From assembly GCA_037952775.1 (NCBI GenBank), contig JBANAY010000004.1:8370001-8434000 (forward strand): 64,000 nucleotides of DNA. The letters run 5' to 3'. The notes under the pieces were generated by a model. The model was not told the DNA's origin. It saw only the letters and a list, made by a program, of their open reading frames with translations, and did no database searches. Positions 33,706-43,306 of the stretch are shown here, piece by piece. This DNA is from Clonostachys chloroleuca. Its lineage: Eukaryota > Ascomycota > Sordariomycetes > Hypocreales > Bionectriaceae. Within the stretch, counting starts at the first letter, position 1. Every line of letters begins with the position of its first letter. A program made the position numbers and the translations under genes.

Positions 33706-35891
33706 GGTTGCTCGTTGGTTGGAGAATGGTGATGTTGCTGCCACCAGAACAAAATTCTGGATAAGGCTGGCGATAAGAAATTTGAGACGGCAGAAAGGAT
33801 GCTAGATTTGGTAGGCGGTGGGAACTCCCTGGCCATCACGTGAGCCATCGTCAAACCTTCTTTCCCATCCACAAATCTGGACTACCCTATACCAGTGCTT
33901 TATACGCCAAAGGCCTAGACTCTGCTCGCAGCCCCATAAAAAATGGCTGGAGACGGAGCTATTTTCCGCCCACTGAAGCTGAGGCTTGGCGATTCTCCAC
34001 TCTAGAATCTGACGTGCTATTTTTACATTTCCTTCAAGCCTCTTTCCTTCACCCGCTCAAAGCAGCAGTAATCAATCAACATGATGTTGGTCCAGCTTGT
34101 CCGGTTGAACTTTGTAATGGAGCGTGATTCGTGTCTCCCATTGCAGTTCTGGAAATATTCTCCTCACAAACATATATTTTGATAGGTTGAGAGCAACCCC
34201 TCGCAGCTGGTGAAGTCCTTGTTCGTATCAGGAACGTTGAGAACTTGAGAAGCCTTTTTCTAATGCCCATCTGCCCACTACCTTCTTTACGGGTGTGAAA
34301 GAATAAACCATCGAAACCTAGTCACTGAAGTAACAATTTTCAATACTAGACTCATTTATAAACATATATTTCCTAAATGTACCATTTAATGCGCATTGGT
34401 TTGATCTCTGGTGGGCTAGAGTATAGGGTAGTATCTCAGAACGCGGTCACGACTGAGAACATCACCACGCGATCACGCGACAACTAATCACATAGGATAA
34501 CATAACATATCCTACCACAAACAAACACCAATCGATTATAAGAGCGTGATCGCTTACTGCGAAATATCTAACGTATTGACACCGAGTTAGGTTTCTCGAC
34601 ATTGAACCATCGCTATTGGTTCTAAACCGACATGTTGTTGGTGTTACTGCACCTACTTGACTCAGACCTGTCTGCGATCAATGAATGTAATAATAGACAC
34701 GCATATCACAACCTACGTATGGAACGGCTGGAGACTTATGACGCCGTTGCTCGGTCCCGGCACGCACCTGGTCGAACTTGAAACAAGCTGGCCGTCATGC
34801 AAAGGCCCCACCGCGACAAGAAGGAAAGCCATCGATAAGGAGCAAATCAGCATCTGGCTTAGTAAATATGTAGTGCCGTCGATCTTCCAGTCACAGCGTC
34901 GAAACTGGCCGATTTGGGGGCGGAACAGTCTAACATCAAATCATGTGGCTGCGCCGGGTGTCAGCTTACCTTGTTTCTGCCATAACATAGTAGCTACGCG
35001 TAGGAAAAAGAAACCATACCCATTGTTTGTACTCCGATTCATTCAGGTCTACAGCCTTGTTGATTTATTTAGCTGCCTGGATCTACAGGGTCCGTGCCGT
35101 ATCCTGCCAAGCCGGAACGAGGGACCTATTTTGCGCCCTACGCTGGCAGGAAAGGCATCGTGGGCTAAATTACTAAGGCAATGAATGTTTCATCTTCCCA
35201 GAGTCTTTTACGCCTATCATGACATCGAATTCCCCGAGCGGGCACTATGCATAGGTAGGGTTCAGCCGCAGGGGAAGGACTCCGAAGGAGAAGGACTTTG
35301 TCCCGCCAACAAATCTCCGATGGACGTGGGTGCTGTGTGCTTTTTTTGGGAATGGAGACACGGACGGGATACAAGAGCGGCGTAGAGAAATTAAATAAGG
35401 TTAAATGGGGCCATTCTCCAATATTACCTCAGCCCAGGCCATGATAGGCCATGGGCGAGGATCTTCTCGCGCACCTTTTGCCTGGGCTCCTCTTACTAAC
35501 GCAGCTGCTGGATTCGGCTGGTGGGACTCGGCTGGAGTCATCAATGGGGGATCGATGCCCGTTTGATGGCTTGGAGCTTACGGCAGGTCCGGGGACCGGG
35601 ACTGGGTATGACACAGGCGGGCTGTGCCGCCGTCTGGTCAAGGTGCCAAGGTGCCAAGCGTGAGTGTCTGTTTGATCACGGTCTCTTGGCTGTTGTAAAA
35701 ATAGTTGCGCATCGTCGAGGCTTGGGATATAAAGAGCACGGCGAGAGACGATGGAGGATTATTAGAACCATCATCACAACAACACAACAACTACAAATAC
35801 TATAAACCAAAGTCTCTCAAGAACTACCCTCGACAACCATCTCTCACATCTCACACATTCCACCTCACAAAAACAACCACCAACCGCCAAA
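33706..35891. other. 2.2-kb gene-free interval with hairpin-forming repeats
   Basis: No recognised coding sequence. A 175-codon open frame from 34657 starts at TTG and looks like no family. At 34434-34553 there are nested inverted repeats (see findings). From about 35720 the sequence is the promoter and A/C-rich leader of the small secreted protein gene. Confidence 0.45.
35728..35734 (+). promoter_or_regulatory. TATA box of the small secreted protein gene
   Basis: TATAAAG, about 160 bp before the ATG, followed by a long leader rich in ACA/ACC with almost no G. Such leaders are common on strongly expressed fungal genes. Confidence 0.5.
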
Positions 35892-36278
35892 ATGGTCCAG
35901 CTCGTCCAGTTCTCCATGCTCGCCGCCCTCCTCCTCGGCTTCTCCACCGAGGTCTTCGCCAAGCACCACTCCAAGATGGGCTCCAAGGCCAAGTCCATCG
36001 TCGAGAAGAACGACAACTCGGACAAGACCTTTGTCAAGATGTGCGAGACCCTCGTCCACAAGAAGGGCCGCCTCATGCGCACCCGCAAGCAGAAGAAGGC
36101 CATGAAGGCCCTCTGCAAGGAGGACAAGGACAACGGCAAGGCCTGCAAGAGCAAGAGCGAGATGAAGCGCTACCGCAGCGCCTGCAAGGAGTTCTACAAG
36201 AAGGGGACCCTCGACACCAAGAAGATCAAGAAGTCGGACAAGAAGCTCCTCCACGACATCAAGCAGATCAAGGTCTAA
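35892..36278 (+). CDS. Small lysine-rich secreted protein, 128 aa
   Basis: A single exon with a strong initiation context (CGCCAAAATGG). Residues 1-23 are a clear signal peptide (MLAALLLGFSTEVFA, cleavage before KHHSK). The mature chain of about 105 residues is extremely basic, with lysine at roughly every third or fourth position, and has four cysteines (MCETL, ALCKE, KACKS, SACKE), enough for two disulfides. No known domain. Codon use is almost entirely C- or G-ending, and the promoter has a TATA box, so high expression is likely. The combination of small size, secretion, paired cysteines and lineage-specific sequence makes it an effector or antimicrobial candidate; that is inference. Confidence 0.82.
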   Translation: MVQLVQFSMLAALLLGFSTEVFAKHHSKMGSKAKSIVEKNDNSDKTFVKMCETLVHKKGRLMRTRKQKKAMKALCKEDKDNGKACKSKSEMKRYRSACKEFYKKGTLDTKKIKKSDKKLLHDIKQIKV

Positions 36279-36758
36279 GCGCCGCGCTTTCTTTGCCGTC
36301 GATTTATGAGCATTCTTTGATTTTTGGCGATTTGTTCTGGGATCTTACATGCATTTGTATTAGCAATACCGGAGTTTCTTGATTTTCTTCTTCTTTTCTT
36401 TCGTCTTCTTTTCTTCATAACACATATTTTTGCATCATTTCAATATACTTTATCTTCACATAACTTTCTGACTTTGAAACGTATACTTCGTAAAGAACTG
36501 CAGTGATTCACCTTTCCAAGGCGTGAAAGCAAACATGTTCATTAGTGCCGGTTCGCATCACCAATAAGCATCAACAAGACATTGAATTACCTCAATCCAC
36601 GTATTCTTTCCCGGCGGCCCCTGCCCCCATTAGCACGGCCTGTTCCCATATGCTATCACTGGCGTCGATGAATCATTTGTGGCTGAATGTTAGCAAGCCT
36701 TCATCTTTCCTCACCTCCGTAAAATGTGAATGCCGAATCATAAATAGGACCGCAAATC
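36279..36758. other. 3' flank, convergent intergenic
   Basis: T-rich 3' untranslated region of the secreted-protein gene running to the stop of the minus-strand F-box gene. No gene seen. Confidence 0.5.
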
Positions 36759-38196
36759 CTAAGGATCGCGCACAGCAAAAACAACCTGGCTCTCATCATC
36801 GTGATCCCAGTACCCTCTACCCCCACGAGCCCAGATCTTACTACGCAGCATTTGTGAGGCGGCCATTTCCTCCGGGTGAATCTCCCAATACACCAGGAAC
36901 GGATCCTCAGGCGCCGCGGGCGACGACGCAACATCATCCCACCTCTCATCGAATGCCCCCAGCTTCTCGAGCCTCTCCTCGTCCCAAAAGACATATCCCC
37001 ACCGACGGTAGTGCCGGAACTGATGCACTGCGACGAGCCCGATAGGGATTCCCTCGCTTAGATGCACCCTCTCCCAAACTCGCCCAGGTCCCGGATCTGG
37101 ATCAGGATAGAATGGCTTGCGGATCAGCTTCGCCTTCACCTCGGGTGGCAGATCGTCAAATACCCCAATGTGGCCGAGATACTGGCGGCCGTCCAGGTCG
37201 TCGAACCTGTCAATCAGAAAATTCCTCCTTTCAACAGGCCGATCGTACTTGGTCTCCCCGAGATGCAAAATCTCCCGAGAATCATCATAGGACGTCGCCT
37301 CGTAGAGTGCATGAAGCGTCTCCAGCCCCCGGCTCATGACTTCCTGGCCTAGCCTGGAGCTCGCCGAGGTGATGAGGCGCACGCCGAGATGGCCCCAGGT
37401 AACATCGTGGAGTACTATATCATTGAATCCTGCGACGATTTACAGTTAGAGGCTGGGTGCTATGGGGTAAGGGCGGGAAGGGAAGCTGAGCTGACTGACT
37501 TTGGGCGACGAGCGCCATGAGCAGATCATTCAGACAGCTGAGCTGCTCAATCTCGTACGTAGCGAATTCGGCATAGCAGGCCAGCCACACGTCTGGGCTT
37601 GTCGCGAAGCCCTTGACTTTGCAGACCTCTTCATAGCTGCTTTCGCGATTGAGAAGCTCACAGAACGTCTGCAAGCGATAGAGCGCGCGCTGGAAACGAT
37701 TGATCTCCGACGTCGTGGCTGGCGCTGGTGGGGAGGCCGGGAATTCAGAGCCGCCGTCATTGTCGTTGCCGCCGTATGTTGGCGCTGTGAAGGGTTCTGC
37801 CTGCAGAATCTGCTGTGATAGGGCCTCCGCGAGGTATTGCACGTGGCTGTGGAAGCGCACGGCATCGACAGCATCTCGCAGGGTCCAAGGCAAAGGAGGG
37901 GCGGGCTTCGGGTAGAGCGTCTCGTCCAGGAACTGGTCGAAGCCGGCAGGGTCGTCGGGGGAAAGGCGGGAGGCTGCCACAGCGATGTAGGCGTCGCGCT
38001 GGACTGAGGGATGGATGGTGAGCGACAAGACAGTGCCTATGATCTTGGCCGGCCTGGCTGCGAAGGCGGCGTAAAAGGCGGAGCAGGATCGCGACAGGGA
38101 GCTGAGCGAGGCGGGATCCGGACACAGGGTGAGGATGTGGTTCACGAGTTCGTGCGGCAGCTGCTGGATAGCCGATCTTGCAGGGACGTCGGACAT
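36759..38196 (-). CDS. F-box protein, 455 aa
   Basis: Exon 1 is 38196-37500 and exon 2 is 37429-36759 (697 + 671 = 456 codons). The intron has GTCAGT, a CTAAC branch and CGCAG. The start chosen is MSDVPARSAIQQLPHEL; an in-frame ATG at 38280 would add 28 residues of low-quality sequence. The F-box lies at about residues 9-50 (IQQLPHELVNHILTLCPD, then LSRSCSAFYAAF). The rest has no named domain, but the arrangement (Ala/Pro-rich middle, then YDDSREILHLGETKYDRP) resembles large fungal F-box families whose C-terminal half carries the substrate-binding part. It probably works as an SCF adaptor. Intact, with no obvious partner gene. Confidence 0.85.
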
Positions 38197-38913
38197 TGCG
38201 GCTTGGTGAGGGCCTTGATGACGCCTGTGCTGATCTGTTGAGGTGTTTTGTGTGCGATTGGCATTTCGAGAATGGAACATTATTTATTTGGATGTGATGC
38301 ACCTAAATCGCTCCTGCCTGTATCATCCCGCCATGTCTGACTTACCCTATAGCTCACTCCCGCTTCGAAACACTTCACGCCACTCACTCCTTGTCATGTC
38401 GGCGTTCTCGAAGAATAGTCCTTGAGGTGAATGACGAAGGTGAAACAAAAAACTCAAATGGAGAGGGGAGGTTGAGACGAAAATATAGCAGAAACGATGC
38501 TCGTCGGCCAACCATCCTCGCCAAGCAAATCGGGCGTTCAAGCCTGCCAAACATGCTCACCGCTTGCAGGATCCCAGAATCTCCATCACTGAATCCAAAT
38601 GACTGGTCTCAGAGGCAACTGTGGCGCTACTTAGTTGATACTCATAACACTTCGAAACAGTCCTTCCTGACCTTGAATCAGTCACATGTAGCACCCATCG
38701 TCAATGTTGGTGCTCTTTCTATAAGTGAAGGCCATACATCAACCAGACGGGCTAAGAAATTCGAACTTGTATTCTTCCGTTACTCCTCTACTTTATTTAT
38801 ACGTACTGCTAGAACGGCAAGCCTCCCACCCAAAGCGACAACGTCAATATCCAGTGCATTCTGTTACCTAGTTCCCCATCTGGCCCCATCTAGACTTTTG
38901 ATGCACTGCAAGG
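38197..38913. other. Divergent intergenic, no gene seen
   Basis: Lies between the F-box gene (-) and the coiled-coil gene (+). A 195-codon open frame at 38391-38978 starts at an alternative codon, overlaps the next gene out of frame, and is not supported. Confidence 0.45.
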
Positions 38914-39644
38914 ATGCCCACCGAGCTCAAGCAGGACGAGCTTCATCATGGAGGACTGGTCCTGTGGTATTTCACTGAGTCGCTGGAATGTTGTCGAAAG
39001 CACATGAAACAGGCCGAGGCCGTCATGCCGCCTCAGAGGAACGACCAGATCGAGCTAAGTCACATGCAAGATGAAATCACCTTCTTGGCCCAGTCCATGG
39101 CCAAGGCGAAGAGCGAAGCAGAGCTGAATGCTCTCACGCAAGTCATGCAGAAGGTGTGCGTCGAGCAAGCACATTTGCAGACTGAGCAAAAGGCCACGCT
39201 CGTAAGCCGACAAGTCGGATTCCTCAACGCCCAGGAGGAAATCGTCGAGCGCTACATCCGCGAGAGGGAAGCTATTGACAGTAAGCTTTCTGCCCTCATG
39301 TGCGACAAGGAGTATGTAGCGGACCTCATGTGCGTGGGTTCGGAGAAGCCTGGAACTACTGAGCAGGATGTGTGGGGAAACCATGCTGCAGGCTTGCCGG
39401 CGAGAGAGACAGGGGTATGCTTTACCTTTCCCGGGAGATCAACTGTCCTTTTTTAACTTTACTGACAAGTTGATAGCGGAAGCGCCTAATGCCAGTGGGC
39501 GGTGCTGGAAATGAGCCCAAGAGGCAATGTTCTTCTCACCAGGAGATGAGTTTTCTCCATGATGATAGTGACTCGTCTCAGGAAGAGGACAAGGATGAGG
39601 GGGTTCCAGTTTCTACAAGTCTCGAAAACACACTTGGATTTTAA
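38914..39644 (+). CDS. Coiled-coil protein of unknown function, 222 aa
   Basis: Exon 1 is 38914-39414 and exon 2 is 39477-39644 (167 + 56 codons), joined at GTATGC and TTGATAG with a CTGAC branch. The start is MPTELKQDELHHGG. Residues about 40-140 are mostly helical with heptad-like spacing (MQDEITFLAQSMAKAKSEAE and VERYIREREAIDSKLSALM), consistent with a dimeric coiled coil. The C-terminal exon is acidic and serine-rich (DDSDSSQEEDKDE). No catalytic motif or signal peptide; likely intracellular. I do not recognise the family. Confidence 0.65.
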
Positions 39645-40187
39645 GGAATTCCCTTCTTGTTGGAGGCTGTTGATTGTCCTCTCCGGGGAATGGGTTCATT
39701 AAGCGTCCCTTGTATCGTCTTCCCAGCTAGGCCAATGATTTCAGATCGGGACTATGTGGTAGTATCGGTTGGAAAGGTGATTGGCCCTTGGTATCGCAAG
39801 CCATCGTTTCGAGAGTCAAAAATCTTAATGAGTAAATGATAGAATCATATGAAGAGCTACAGACTTGGTCTACGAACTCACAGTGGAAATGCAAGGGAAA
39901 TGGAAACAAAGACATTGTCCACAACCAAGGTAGGAAAGTCTTATAATCCCGCACTCAATCGATACCGGCTCTTAACGAGTGAGGATTATCACCAATGAAG
40001 AGTCCGACTGTAGAGTCCATTTGGAAAACAGAACAACGCAATGTCAAATACGAAAGGATAATCATTACGACAACAAGACGAAGGATTGGGCCATTGGACC
40101 CGGCTAGTTTGATTGGCCAAGTTACACTGTCGCCTGAATTAGAAACACCTCCGCGATTATGAGGCTAGGCACCAGCCTGTCCACATA
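39645..40187. other. Left flank of the transposon, no gene seen
   Basis: Ordinary intergenic sequence up to the TA target site at 40186-40187. Confidence 0.5.
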
Positions 40188-40230
40188 AGTCGAGTGGGGG
40201 GAAGTGGCCCGGGGGTAGAAGTGGCCCACC
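40188..40230 (+). repeat. Left terminal inverted repeat of the Pogo element
   Basis: 43 bp, exact reverse complement of 41983-42025. Contains GAAGTGGCCC twice. Confidence 0.95.
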
Positions 40231-40318
40231 TAATTTTTTGGCCTGCGCGTCTACCCTAAGTTACACACATCATAACAAAAACAATAACAAAAGCTTCAAT
40301 TCGTGTTTTACGAGCAAA

Positions 40319-41887
40319 ATGGCTATATATTCGGAATCAGAAATTAATTCTGCGATTAATGATATACTTGCCGGCTTATCTGCACGCGTTGCTGCAAAGA
40401 AATGGGCAATTCCTCGTACAACACTTAGACGACGATTGGAAGATGGCTTGACACGCGCACAAGCGCACGAACACCAACAACGCCTCTCGAAGGCGGAAGA
40501 AGAGAGAGTCAGGAGATGGATCGTATCTCAAGAATCACTGGGATACGCACCTACGCATCGACAGCTTCGATATATCGCTTCCCAGATCCTTCAAGGTCGG
40601 AAGGATCTCGAGCCTCTCGGCAGGTCCTGGGTCAACCAGTTTCTCAGCCGTCAGGAGGGCCTAGGAGTCAAGATTGGAAAGCGAATAGCGTCAGCTAGGC
40701 TTAATGGAGCTAATCCTGAGAATATTAATAGGTTCTTTAATAACTATGACTCGGTCTCTTGGATCAAACCGGAGAACACGTGGAACGCTGACGAGGCTGG
40801 TATTATGGAGGGATATGGTCTCAACAGCCTCGTTATCGGCTCTGACGAAGGAAGCCGTAAGTATACAGTTCTCAAAGGGAACCAAGAGAGGGCTTGGGTC
40901 ACGCTCGTTGAGGCTATTTCCGCTGTTGGAGAGACCCTAACTCCTTGTGTTGTGTTTAAAGGTGAAGCGGTGCAGCAACAGTGGTTCAAAGATAACTTCA
41001 ATGAGAAGTGGCTATTTGCAACATCGCAAAATGGATGGATTAGCAACGCCCTCGCGCTTGAGTGGCTTCAACGAGTGTTTATTCCGGAAACTGCTCCTGC
41101 TGATCCCTCCGAGGCTCGGCTGCTGATAGTTGACGGCCACGGCTCACACGCAACGCTGGAATTTATGTGGGAATGCTTCCAAAACAATATCTTCCTTCTC
41201 TTCTTGCCTGCACACACCTCGCATGTCTTGCAGCCGCTCGACTTGGGTGTGTTTTCTGCACTGAAAGCGGCCTATCGAAGACATCTAGAGCGGCTCGATG
41301 AAATGCTCGATTCGACTACGATTGGAAAGGCCAACTTCCTCGAATGTTATGCCAAAGCTCGCAAGGAGGCTCTAACAGCGAAGAATATTAAGTCAGGATT
41401 TCGGGCTACAGGAATTTATCCTCTAAACCGCCGGAAGGTGCTCCTAAGCAGCCAAGTCATAGCCACAGCCAAGGCGCCCTCAACACCACAAAAGCCGGCC
41501 CAGAAGGATAAATACGACCTTCAAACACCTCGAAATGGCCTTCAAGTTGTTGATACTATGAGGTATCTATGCCCTGCTAGCCCTTGTACGAGAAGGCTGC
41601 TCACACGATATAGCTATAAGGCGGCGCGAACGATCGATTCATTAAGTGTTCAACTGGTCTTGAAAGATCGGGAATTAGAGGCCCAAAAGGCCCTGAATGA
41701 ACGCCTAAGTCATAAGAAGCGTAGAGCCGTTGAACCAGATAAGAATGAGATTTTCTGCTCACTTGCGCAGATAAAAGACGTACAAGGTGGGCTTGACGAA
41801 TTGAGGAGGAAGAGGCAGCGCGTACGGAAGCCACGAACCTCTAATGATGATAATACCAATGCCACCATAATCATCGCGACGAGCTGA
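40319..41887 (+). CDS. Pogo/Fot1-type DDE transposase, 522 aa
   Basis: Intact single exon. The start MAIYSESEINSAI is the first ATG in good context; the frame is open further upstream without ATG advantage. The N-terminus carries a Psq/Pipsqueak-type helix-turn-helix (about 5-45, WAIPRTTLRRRL) and a CENP-B-type DNA-binding domain (about 50-125, YAPTHRQLRYIAS and SWVNQFLSR). The DDE_1 catalytic domain has D158 (NADEAGI), D272 (VDGHGSH) and D308 (LQPLDLGVF), giving a DD35D arrangement. The C-terminal region is helical and basic. It cuts and pastes the element by binding the terminal repeats. All catalytic residues are present, with no stop or frameshift. Confidence 0.95.
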   Translation: MAIYSESEINSAINDILAGLSARVAAKKWAIPRTTLRRRLEDGLTRAQAHEHQQRLSKAEEERVRRWIVSQESLGYAPTHRQLRYIASQILQGRKDLEPLGRSWVNQFLSRQEGLGVKIGKRIASARLNGANPENINRFFNNYDSVSWIKPENTWNADEAGIMEGYGLNSLVIGSDEGSRKYTVLKGNQERAWVTLVEAISAVGETLTPCVVFKGEAVQQQWFKDNFNEKWLFATSQNGWISNALALEWLQRVFIPETAPADPSEARLLIVDGHGSHATLEFMWECFQNNIFLLFLPAHTSHVLQPLDLGVFSALKAAYRRHLERLDEMLDSTTIGKANFLECYAKARKEALTAKNIKSGFRATGIYPLNRRKVLLSSQVIATAKAPSTPQKPAQKDKYDLQTPRNGLQVVDTMRYLCPASPCTRRLLTRYSYKAARTIDSLSVQLVLKDRELEAQKALNERLSHKKRRAVEPDKNEIFCSLAQIKDVQGGLDELRRKRQRVRKPRTSNDDNTNATIIIATS

Positions 41888-41982
41888 TCACAATGGTATA
41901 ATTATCATAGCTATTGGAGTTGAATTTATATAGTAATTATTAAGTTGCATCATCAAGACTATTAAAAATGTGTGGCATTTGG

Positions 41983-42025
41983 GGTGGGCCACTTCTACCC
42001 CCGGGCCACTTCCCCCCACTCGACT
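41983..42025 (-). repeat. Right terminal inverted repeat of the Pogo element
   Basis: 43 bp, exact reverse complement of 40188-40230; the TA duplication follows at 42026-42027. Confidence 0.95.
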
Positions 42026-42164
42026 TAATTGATTCAAAGGGCGCAGGTTGTTAAAAACCCCGCGCCGTGACGCGACAACAAAACGAAGCCTAGTTCACAA
42101 CTTCACATCAGCGTTCTTAACTTCGAACTGTATATTCTCATTCATACGTTTCAGCGATAGGAAT

Positions 42165-42959
42165 ATGACGGACCAGATTGAGCCTGAGATTATCCTCTAC
42201 GATTTAGGGTCTCTCCAGAATGAGCCCTTCTCTCCTTTGGCCTGGCGCATTCGCCTGATGCTAAACTATAAGGGCATACCATACAAGACTGTATTCCTCG
42301 AGTTCCCGGATATCGAGCCCACACTGAAGGGGTTGTAAGTCATGTCACTCTTCCTCATGAATGACAAGAGCAAATTTGGAACCAACGTCTTCAGCGGCAT
42401 ACCGCCACACGAATCGTCATATGCCGACTACACTGTGCCGGCGATCCACCACCTACCAACAAACACGTACTTGATGGACTCGCCAGCCATCTCCGAGTTC
42501 ATCGAGTCCAAGTACCCGCATCCAACAGTGCCCCTCACATCTGAGCTAGGGACTAAGATCCAGGAGAAATTCCGCGACGTGATCAATCCCATCTTTCGCA
42601 TTTCGGTGATGCCCAGCGTCTATCACATCATTTCGCCGCGGGCTCAAATTTATTTCAGGAAAAGCCGTGAAACCCTCATCGGACTGACCTTGGAGGAAAT
42701 AGACGACCCTGTGAAGGCGGAACAGGCCTGGAAGTCGGCGGATGGTGACCTTCGTACGCTTAGCGATTGGACACTCACGCATAAGGATGAAGGACCGTTT
42801 GTGCTGGGTGCCCAGGTGAGCTATACTGATTTCTGGATCATCGGTATGCTTGAGTGGGCTAGAGTTGCGAATCGGGCGGCCTTTGACAAGGTAATGGCGT
42901 ATCCTGGTGTCAAGCGGATCCACGAGGCGTGCCAGCCGTACATGAAGAAGAGGGATTAG
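42165..42959 (+). CDS. Glutathione S-transferase, 244 aa
   Basis: Exon 1 is 42165-42334 and exon 2 is 42395-42959 (170 + 565 nt = 245 codons), joined TT|C across GTAAGT and TTCAG. The start is MTDQIEPEIILYDLG. The N-terminal thioredoxin-like domain (about 8-95) shows the GST pattern WRIRLMLNYKGIPYKTVFLE, then PAIHH and DSPAISEFIESKYP where the glutathione gamma-glutamyl group would bind. The C-terminal all-helical domain follows (QVSYTDFWIIGMLEWAR). It probably conjugates glutathione to electrophiles in the cytosol; the subfamily looks close to fungal GstA/Ure2-like forms. Only 138 bp separate the transposon's TA duplication from the ATG, so the element occupies its promoter region. Confidence 0.88.
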
Positions 42960-43306
42960 ATCTGGCTGTCAATAGAACCTGGTATAAGATCTCACTAGTT
43001 GGATGTGGCCCTTTGTTCGTATATTGCTCCCTGCAGGGAATTTTTGATGCCCATTTGGTAGCTGATAAGTGAGACGTCGCCGCGGTATATTTCTCTGCTG
43101 CCCACAACCCTATGACAAGGAGTCAACCACGTTGGAAATTGTGCAACTGCAGGGCAATTATGTATGGTATTATTAAGATGAGTATAAACATATGAGAAAC
43201 ATAACTGAGCTGTCATTCAATGACGTGTGAGCAATTCATTCTCAACCCTGAATGAATCGCATTTTCCATCCCCCGCGCGCACAACTGTAATTTGCGAGAT
43301 ACACCT
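42960..43306. other. Convergent intergenic, no gene seen
   Basis: 3' ends of the GST (+) and SDR (-) genes. Nothing recognised. Confidence 0.5.

Larger units (their letters stand above)
40188..42025 (+). mobile_element. Intact Fot1/Pogo-family DNA transposon, 1838 bp
   Basis: Perfect 43-bp terminal inverted repeats at 40188-40230 and 41983-42025 (outer end AGTCGAGTGGGGGGAAGTGG), each flanked by a TA dinucleotide (40186-40187 and 42026-42027). TA is the target duplication expected for the Tc1/mariner-Pogo superfamily. Within each repeat GAAGTGGCCC occurs twice as a direct repeat, a likely transposase-binding module. The element encodes one full-length transposase and shows no sign of RIP or decay, so the insertion is recent and the copy may be autonomous. 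Confidence 0.95.

Noticed and set aside
34657..35184. A 175-codon plus-strand frame
   Set aside because: It starts at TTG, has uneven composition and resembles nothing known.
42337..42394. Alternative start of the GST second frame at 42342
   Set aside because: The segment is the intron: GTAAGT at 42335 and TTCAG at 42390-42394 join the two halves in phase.
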